From NCBI GenBank assembly GCA_947311845.1, contig CAMZMU010000123.1, positions 15,545,161 through 15,609,160 of the forward strand: a stretch of DNA of 64,000 nucleotides, written 5' to 3'. Source of the stretch: Poa pratensis. Taxonomy: Eukaryota > Streptophyta > Magnoliopsida > Poales > Poaceae. Both the position numbers and the translations under genes were made by a program. This document shows positions 56,904 through 64,000 of the stretch, piece after piece. The notes beneath the pieces were generated by a model. That model was given only the letters and a program-made list of their open reading frames with translations, was not told where the DNA came from and did not search any database. How positions within the stretch are numbered: the stretch's first letter is position 1; every line of letters starts with the position of its first letter.

Positions 56904-58486
56904 TGATGACGTGGATCACACGTTCGTTGGGAGACCCCAAGAGGAAGGTATGAAGCAGTGTAGCAGCAGTTTCCCTCAGTATGAAACCAAGGTTTAATCG
57001 AACCAGTAGGAGTAAGAAATCACTTCTGAAGGTTGTCAGTGGCGCGCTGACGTGGAACCTGCACACAACACAATCAAATTACTTTGCCCCAACGAAACAG
57101 TGAGGTTGTCAATCTCACCGGCTTGCTAAAAATAAAGGATTAAACGTATGGTGTGGAAAACAGTAGTAAATTGCAGAGAATGAAAAGGAACAATGATTGT
57201 AGTTGGTTGTATTATCAGTGCAAAAGAATGGACCGGGGTCCACAGTTCACTAGTGGTGCCTCTCCATAAAAGATAACTAACATGCTGGGTGAACAAATTA
57301 CAGCTGGGCAATTGACAAAATATTGAGCGCATGACAATGCATATATATGACATGATGACTACTATGATATTCATGTGGGCATTACGACAAAATACATAGA
57401 CCGTTATCCAACAGCGTCTATGACTAATAATCCACCTCCAGGTTGTCATACCGAGTTCCCCGTTGGTATTAAGTTGCAAGCAACGGATAATCGCATTAAG
57501 TAATGTGCGTAATGTAAACAAATGCATTAGACCTAACGGCGCACCCTTAAGCTAAGCATCGGTTATTTTATCCCTAGTGGCAACAGCACATCCACAATCT
57601 TAGAAGTTGATGTCACTCTCCCCGATTACCGGAAGCATGAACCCACTATCTAGCATAAATACTAACTCTTGGAGTTACAAGCATCTACTTGGCCAAAGCA
57701 TCTACTAGTAACGGAAAGCATGCAAGATCATAAATAACATATAAGATAGATTGATAATCAACTTGACATAGTATTCAATATTCATCGGATCCCAGCAAAC
57801 ACAACATGTAGCATTACAATAAGATGATCTTGATCATGATAGGCAGCTCATAAGATCTAAACATGATAGCATAAAGTGGAGAGACAACCATCTAGCTACT
57901 GCTATGGACCCGTAGTCCAAAGATGAACTACTCACGCATCACTCCGGAGGCAGGCATGGTGATGTAGAGCCCTCCGGTGATGAATTCCCTCTCCGGCAGG
58001 GTGCCGGGAAGAGCTTCTGAACCCTCCCGAGCTAGGGTTGACGGCGGCGGCGTCTCTGCAACTTTTCGTGGATAATGGCTTGGGTCTCTAGGGTTTTCCC
58101 GTGAAGATGAATAAATAGGCGAAAGGACGACGGCTGGAGCGACCCGAGGGGCCCACACCCCACCACGGCGCGATTGGAGGTGGGGCCGCGCCGCCCTAGG
58201 CTGTGGGCCCTCCTCGGTCGCCTCCGTCTCTCCTTCGGACTTCGTGTACGTGTTGAAAAAATAGGAGGTCCTGTCCAGGTTTCGTCCAATTCCGAGAATA
58301 TTTCCAGACTAGTTTTTCTGAAATACAAAAACAACAGAAAACATGAACTGGCACTGTGGCATCTTGTTAATAGGTTAGTCCCAGAAAATGCATAAAAAAT
58401 GCTATGAAGTGTATGTAAAACATGTAACAATTGGTATAATATCAACATGGAACATCAGAAATTATAGATACGTTTGAGACGTATCA
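56904..58486 (-). repeat. 5' LTR of the outer element
   Basis: 1583 bp with the same ends as the left copy. Differences from the left copy are scattered substitutions plus a few single-base indels. Confidence 0.93.
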
Positions 58487-58698
58487 AGGTGGAAGGCGGT
58501 ACGGGATAGGAACACGAAGGGGAGAGAGCGTCGGGATGGACGATTCGCTTCACTGTTTGTGCCTCTACCATCACGGTCTACGTTTTTCCCATTATTTGTC
58601 TTATTTGGTCTTCGATCTTACATATGGATATAATTTTTTATACCTGTTGATTATTAGCATTGTGTATGGTGTGTCGTCAAAACAGGGCTCGGGGGGTC

Positions 58699-58726
58699 GT
58701 GCGCCAAGGCGCACCCCTAAATCTAG
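58699..58726 (+). terminator. Helitron A 3' terminal hairpin and CTAG
   Basis: GTGCGCC, loop AA, GGCGCAC, then CCCTAAAT-like spacer and CTAG. Such a hairpin 8-12 nt before CTRR is the rolling-circle termination signal of Helitrons. This is replication termination, not transcription termination. Confidence 0.75.
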
Positions 58727-61250
58727 TCTAAAGATATAAACGGTGAGACCCATTGAGCGCACCACAGCGATTTGATCTTTCTAGCCGTCCGATCTTTCCC
58801 GCTCCACACCTCCGCACCGTCCGATCCCCGCCGGTTCCTGGAGTCGGCATGAACAGGGATTCACAAAGTCGCTAACCGTACCAACCTTCGTGCACCCACT
58901 CTCGCTGACGCTCTCTCCCGATGCACACTGGAGCCCGAGGGCCCACCCATCGGCCTCACGCTGCGTGTTTAATCGGTGTGGCGGGTTTGTCAGATTCGCA
59001 CTGCGTTCCTCCCATTGGCCGATTTTGTCCATTTACCGTTCTAGGTTTTTAGCCATGCACTGCGTGCCCTTCTGGGAGAGCGATCTTCGTACATGGTTCC
59101 TCCCCCTTTCTCTCGCTGACGATGGGGTCGTACCCTCCCGTGGTCCACATGTCAGTTGCCCTGCACGTTTGCATCGCCGATCTCTCCCGTGCGTGTGTAG
59201 CCTTTGTGTATTTTCTACAGTATGTTGGGGTACGCTCGGTATTTCGCACGATCGTCGGGTACGGTTCGCTGTTCGTGATGTCATGGATAATTCGGACCCG
59301 ATTTCTCCGTCCGAGCTGGCGTCCCTCCATTCGTTGATGGGTACGTTGCACTGTGCCGCCGCCAGAAGACTTTCGGGCCCCTTTCGCTGTGTCCTAGCTG
59401 GCGTCTCGCCATTGGTGCGTAGGGTCAGAACCGACCTAATGGGGTTGCCGCGTACACTTTTCTGGGAGGAGGGGGTATATAGGTTGCGTTCTGGATTGGA
59501 TGGGTACTGCAGCTCTCATTTTCCCCCTTTTCTTCCTCGTTGTTCTTGCTCCGCTGTTCTCTTCTCGAGCTCTGCCGTGTTTCCATGGAATCCGTTTGCT
59601 GTTCTTCCAGTCACGTTTGTTCCCATTGAGACCAGGTTGGGTTTTCTTACCGTGCTTCGCTCTCTCAGTTTTTTGTCGTTCTTTGTTCATCTCGTTCACC
59701 GTGTGCTGGATTCGTGTTCGTTTGTTGTTCATTGCTTCTGCGGTTTGTTATTCTTTGTTCTTTAGGTTTCTCATGTTTATTGCCTGTGTGTTGCTCTGTT
59801 TTTCGCAGGTCGTCGGTTAACTGGTTTTCCGTTCGTCGGGTTAAGGTCAGTTCTGTTGATATGCTTGTGCATATATTTTTTGTTTCCTTTGCACGGTTTG
59901 TTTTCTTATTGATTTATATATTTTCGTGTTTCCTTTTGTGTGGCGGGGGTGTTATTTTGGTTTTGTTTTTTGTTCGTGCAATTGTCTTTTTTTTTGCTTT
60001 CTCTTACATATAATTTTTGTTTTTTCCTGTATTTCACCTCGTCGGTTTACTTGTCGGGTGGTCTTCCGGTTAAGGTGGGCTCCTTTGAGATTGGGTTTTG
60101 TTCTCTTGCCATGTATATTTGTCTGTTGTTCCCTCTTTGTTTACCTTGCTGGTCGTGTGATGGATCTGTGCTATTTAGTTGTTTTTTCTCCCTTCTTTGT
60201 TCATCTGGCTGGTCGACTGCTGGATTCGTATTAATTTGTTCATGTTCAACGACAGGTGCAGAGGAACGTAGGTCACGCCGATTTCAGGGAGTCGGCAAGA
60301 TGGACGTGTAGTGACACGGAGAAGGCCAGTTCTGCCGACTCGCTTGATTCTTTTGGTGCTTTGTATGTTTGCAGGTGATCAGTTCACTGGTCCGCTGTTC
60401 CTTTGGTTAAGGTCAGTTTCGTTGAGTTTAGTTTGGCTTTCTTGTCGTCTTTTTTATTAGTTCTTGGTTCTTTGTTTATTTTATTTTTGTTATGTGCTTC
60501 GTTTGTTCGCAAGTCATTTTTGTGGCTGCGTTTTCCTCTTTGTCCTATTAAGTCGGCAGGGTGTGAGCTGTATCTCCACGAATCTCCAATTCGAACTTAC
60601 TAGGCGTCAAAGGGAAACCGAGGTTTCATGATAACATTCGTTCCTCCCGAGGGATAGGAGGCGAGGAGCTGCGTATGATGCATCAATCAGACGATCTCAT
60701 CCAGTCGGCACGCGAATGGGATAGTGCATTAAAGATACTGCCACAGTGGGACCTGATGCCGACTCGCGGAAGTCAGCATGATAAGACCCAAGAGAACGAA
60801 CTTGGGGGGGACCGTCTATTTTCGTTTACTGAAAGAACGACTTTCAGTAGGTCGGATACTGCCCGTACGTGGTCGTCTGTTAGTGAGCCGGTCACCGCCG
60901 TATCGTTGTTGCGGATTTTAATAGTTCGAGAGGCTTGGGTTTTTTTATTAGATACTGTCTTTTGTGCGTTTTACCGTTTTGGTTTGCTTTTTCTTTGTTT
61001 TATCGGGATCTATCTTGGCTGTCAAATCTAGATATCTCTCTTATGCGTTTTGGATCGTGTTTGTTCCGTTGCGGGTTCTTCGCTGATCTTAATGTGCTAT
61101 TGCATTAAGTCGGCGTACCGTGGATCCGGCCTCGGTGTTATCTGTATTTGTTGGTGTAGGATAGCACCGGATGTAACCTGGAGGGTTCAAAGTGAACTGC
61201 CGACTCGACCTTAAGCCGGCGAGTGAACTGCCGACATGTGTGTGAGTTAT
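58727..61250 (+). mobile_element. Helitron B, abutting Helitron A head to tail
   Basis: It starts TCTAAAGATATAAACGGTGA on the base after Helitron A's CTAG. Similarity to Helitron A's 5' part runs about 1 kb (shared GGGATTCACAA, CGCTAACCGTACCAACCTTC, TATTTTCTACAGTATGT, TTTCGCACGATCGTCGGGTA). The rest is T-rich with GCAGGTCGTCGG-like junctions, ending in sequence with CATTAAGTCGGCG. No hairpin with CTRR was found, so the 3' limit near 61250 is approximate. No Rep/helicase coding was seen. Confidence 0.6.
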
Positions 61251-61310
61251 TTGTGTATAATAAAATAACATTCTATGTGTTTGAATCGGTTTTTAGTGGC
61301 TAGCACGAGC

Positions 61311-61430
61311 ATGGGGCTGTAGCGCGGGGTCCTACGCTCGAATCCCCACCAATGCATGTGAGTTCTATCTTTCGTCTAGGTAGATAGCACGGGGTCCTAA
61401 GCTTGAATCTCCACCAATGCATGTAAGTCC
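61311..61430. repeat. Two-copy tRNA-like direct repeat
   Basis: Copy 1 (61319-61366) and copy 2 (61383-61430) share GGGGTCCTA, GAATC, CCACCAATGCATGT and AGTTC/AGTCC. Copy 1 carries GCTCGAATCC, close to the RNA polymerase III B box, after GTGGCTAGCACGAGCATGG, loosely like an A box. It does not fold into a full tRNA, so a tRNA-derived SINE relic is one possibility. Confidence 0.4.
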
Positions 61431-61873
61431 AAATGTGCGGGACAGAAGGCTAAACTAGAAACCTATTTTGTTGCAACACTTCTGTTTGCGCTTGAGAGAT
61501 TTAAGAAACAAATTCTATCACAAATCTAAGAAAAGTAAACAAATATTTATCCACCAATCAATGTGTGTGATGTAATATTGATCACATGTCTTTATATTTT
61601 TTTGTTCTTAAATACCTAATTATCCTAGTGGAGTGTTTTATGTTCTTATAGTTTGTATATCGCAAGATGGTTCTTGAGTGCATGAGATGTCACTAAATGT
61701 ACATTACAAATTTAATTTTATTTTCATTCATTTTTTAAAAAACTAGCAAATGCACATGAGTGGTTTAAACATGCGAACATTCGTACCATGGGCGAACCTA
61801 CAACAAAAAAATTATCAGGTGTCAACCATCCATGTACATATGGACACACATTGAGTTATTGCTCACGCTCACG
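61431..61873. other. Intergenic, AT-rich
   Basis: No gene or recognisable repeat. Confidence 0.4.
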
Positions 61874-63122
61874 CACTACAAGAAGACCCCCTCTACAGCA
61901 ACGCATTGATGCGTATCAAAATGATCATATAGGCGTTGCTAGACACTTTACCAACGAATATAAATGTGTTTCTTTATCTGGCGTTGCAAGGGCATAGTGC
62001 AACACATATACGTGCGTTGGTAACCAGTGGGATAGACGTTGCAAAGTAGATACACAATCCAAGCAACAACTATATGCGTTGGTAGAGGCATCCTACATGT
62101 ATTGAAAATTTTGATACAGAATATATTATTTTCTTGGGTTGATGCGTTGATATCCCTGGAAGATGGTAGATTTTTTTTCTCCGGGACAGAATATAGTTCA
62201 TATGAGACATACCGCAGCACACACAAATCGTAGAATATGAAGGCATCACATCATAAATAATTCATAATTTATTACCGGGACACCATTCCATACATGAAAA
62301 TTATTTGAAGAGTAGACAATTTACAATCTTTGCATCATAAACATGATATTCTACCTACTCCAAATTTTTCCATCAACGGATATTATGTGAAGAGCGAACA
62401 ATTTACAATCTTGCATCAAAATATGATATTCTCTCCCGAGTCCTCTATATCTTGCCTAGCATGTTCATAGCTGATATCCGACTATCACAAAGTCTTGCTG
62501 ATGCTTGGGACCTGCGAACACAAGTTCATTTTCAGCATCAGAGTGGCAAAATACAGTGTGAAGGGTAAAGTGAATTCTACTAAATACTTGCTTAAAACTT
62601 TGTCGGTATATAATCACCAAGGTACCACGCTAAAGCTAAGTCAGCATGCAAGATAATTTTGCTATCATGTGCATTTGAAAATAGCTCATCAGACCCACAA
62701 GTCATAGTGATTACCACATAGATGGAAAAAACAAAAGAAAATTTGAATAAGAATTAACCACAACGGGATCTGAACAAATCCATCAAACAGAAGATAAATC
62801 ATTCAATTAACTAGAGAGTCCATCTAACAATAGTTCAAAATATTAATCAACTAATTGATAGAAATCACTGTATTGCAATTTACAGAGGTAAACAGTTCAC
62901 GCATAGTGGCAGATACAGGATCTGAGGTTGGCAGGGGCGAACATTTAAGGCTTAAACTATTTAAGACCCAAAAAAGAAGTGCACTACTTAACATGTCGCT
63001 TGAAACTCTCATGGATTGCTGTGATGTGATCCTAAAATTGTACATATGTAAGCATAACAAGGGCATGTCCTTACAAAATGCATTAATCATTCAAACCCAG
63101 CCTTCTCTAAGTCGTCGTATAC
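61874..63122. mobile_element. CACTA (En/Spm) transposon terminus and interior
   Basis: Begins CACTACAAGAAGACCCCC, the canonical CACTA end, followed by at least six subterminal repeats of GCGTTG or CAACGC in both orientations (61900-62080). Interior sequence to about 63120 shows no transposase ORF. The opposite TTGTAGTG end is absent from the window, probably because the element continues beyond the Helitron-like insertion at 63123 or is truncated. Confidence 0.65.
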
Positions 63123-64000
63123 TCTATATATTAAAGGGGCTACACTTTCGCGAGCTATCAGCCACCGGTCCACTGTAGATGCTACAGTGTTAGCTACAGT
63201 AGGTACTGTAGTACACTGTAGGAGTCTACAGTGGACCGGTGGCTGATAGCTCTACCTTCTTTTTTTTTGCACACTATTTTTCCCTTTTTTTTTAAGCCTC
63301 CAAAATCACAACATCTTTCGAACCTGATCATTCTACAAACATGCAAACAGTTCAATTCGTAATAATTTTCTAACTTCAACAATTTAAAAATTTGAACATT
63401 TCTAAAGAAAAAAAAACAAAAACTACCTTCCAAATTTGAACAGTCCTTCAAACGGACGTTATCAAAATTGAAATAAAACCACATTGAAACATTATAATTC
63501 AAATTCCAAATTTCATTACTTTAGGCTTTCAAAGGTCTTTCGCACCTAAACATTTTACAAACGTCACAATAATCCAAATCTTAATAACTTTCCAACCTGA
63601 ACAATTTTCCAAACCTAAACATTTCTAGAACATAAAACCAAATATTTATGACAAAACAAAAAAACATGTTTGGAAAGATCGAATTTCCCAACATGTGGCA
63701 AAATTTTAGGAACATAAAAAATCAATTTGAAGCATTTCAATCCAAATTTCAAATTTAAGCCCTTCGAAAAAGAAAAAAAGCTCTTTGAAGCCCGATTATT
63801 TTATGAACGTGACATGTACGTTCCCACTTCCAACGATTTTTAAAATCTAAACTTCTTTCAAAACGTAAATTTTTTCAGTTACAGCAATTTCCAAAATTGA
63901 GCTATCTCTAAAATCCGACCATTTCTAAAACGAAAATACTAATATATTAAGGCACTGTAGCTGCTACAGTGTGCTACAGTGACATCAATTTCCAAATTTA
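63123..64000 (+). mobile_element. Helitron-like element, 5' part (truncated by window end)
   Basis: Opens TCTATATATTAAAGGGGC and, like the element at 5248-7669, continues into AT-rich text with many CAAATTTGAAC and AACATTTC phrases. A long perfect inverted repeat lies just inside the end. At 63937 a related head (TACTAATATATTAAGGCAC followed by GCTACAGTG motifs) suggests a second member or internal duplication. The base before TC is C, not the expected A, so the boundary is tentative. Confidence 0.5.
63152..63252. repeat. 28-bp perfect inverted repeat
   Basis: GAGCTATCAGCCACCGGTCC plus CACTGTAGA (63152-63179) is mirrored exactly at 63225-63252, with a 45-nt loop itself rich in CTACAGT and ACTGTAG motifs. 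Confidence 0.95.

Larger units (their letters stand above)
41486..58486 (-). mobile_element. Outer gypsy-type LTR retrotransposon, Gag-protease only
   Basis: LTRs at 41486-43067 and 56904-58486, 5-bp target duplication AGGTG (41481-41485, 58487-58491), Asp-tRNA-type primer-binding site beside the right LTR and polypurine tract beside the left, so the element reads right to left. Its own length, without the inner insertion, is about 8.0 kb. Coding consists of Gag and an aspartic protease (54664-56704); no reverse transcriptase, RNase H or integrase was found in 52912-54663 or 43068-43890. It is therefore a non-autonomous, large-derivative-type element. By eye the LTRs differ at about 40-50 of roughly 1580 positions, implying insertion around one million years ago at a usual grass rate. 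Confidence 0.93.
32645..58726 (+). mobile_element. Helitron A, interrupted by nested LTR retrotransposons
   Basis: The 5' end TCTAAAGATATAAACGGTGA follows a host A (32644). The 3' end has a 7-bp hairpin (58699-58705 and 58708-58714), an 8-nt gap and CTAG at 58723-58726, followed by T. The first about 1 kb is closely similar to the start of Helitron B at 58727. The LTR insertion at 41486-58486 splits it; without that insertion and one 5-bp duplication it would be about 9.1 kb. No Rep/helicase reading frame was seen. It holds at least two gene-like segments (35542-36318 and 39330-41318), as expected for gene-capturing Helitrons. The two halves are joined only by the AGGTG target duplication and by matching context, so unity is inferred. 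Confidence 0.7.

Noticed and set aside
61311..61366. Functional tRNA gene
   Set aside because: Only a B-box-like core is visible; no cloverleaf with acceptor and anticodon stems can be formed by eye.

Overview
This is a plant nuclear window. Host genes with GT-AG introns are separated by long stretches of nested transposable elements, and the repeat content (CTCCCTCCGT Stowaway MITEs, gypsy elements with a TGGCGCCGTTGCCGGGGA primer-binding site and LTRs opening TGATACGTCTC, CACTA, Harbinger, Helitron) points to a Triticeae grass (wheat, Aegilops or a close relative). The species call is inference from repeat texture. Nothing bacterial was found.

Host genes, left to right: (1) a U-box/ARM-repeat E3 ubiquitin ligase gene at 9521-13246 (+), resembling rice PUB12, with three frame breaks; (2) a two-exon DUF4228/PADRE gene at 16008-17795 (+), with one frame break at a short C run and a Stowaway MITE in its intron; (3) a four-exon class III peroxidase gene at 30694-32047 (+), fully open, with a Stowaway remnant in intron 3; (4) a DUF295 (KIB1-4 beta-propeller) gene at 39330-41318 (-), inside a Helitron and probably a captured copy.

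Mobile DNA: Stowaway MITEs (21-179, 17441-17592); a 384-bp long-TIR MITE (1715-2098); a non-autonomous Helitron candidate (5248-7669); a degenerate LINE (18826-21749); a complete short-LTR Ty1/copia element (22743-27650, TSD CAGAG) with a broken pol; a PIF/Harbinger-like element (27758-29646, TSD TAA) that carries an intact 285-residue non-transposase ORF, plus a truncated relative at 13942-14115; and a CACTA end at 61874.

The right half is one nested structure. Helitron A starts at 32645 and ends at 58726. It is interrupted by a gypsy-type element (41486-58486, TSD AGGTG), which is itself interrupted by a second one (43896-52906, TSD GCACC). Both LTR elements lie on the minus strand, encode Gag and an aspartic protease, and lack any recognisable reverse transcriptase or integrase; the inner one keeps an ATHILA ORF-1-like reading frame. 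The base after Helitron A's CTAG terminus begins Helitron B (58727 to about 61.25 kb), a relative, giving a head-to-tail array. A further Helitron-like 5' end lies at 63123.

Small frame breaks recur in unrelated genes and elements, often at homopolymer runs, so some may be assembly errors rather than biological decay. All boundaries, splice sites and LTR differences were read by eye.
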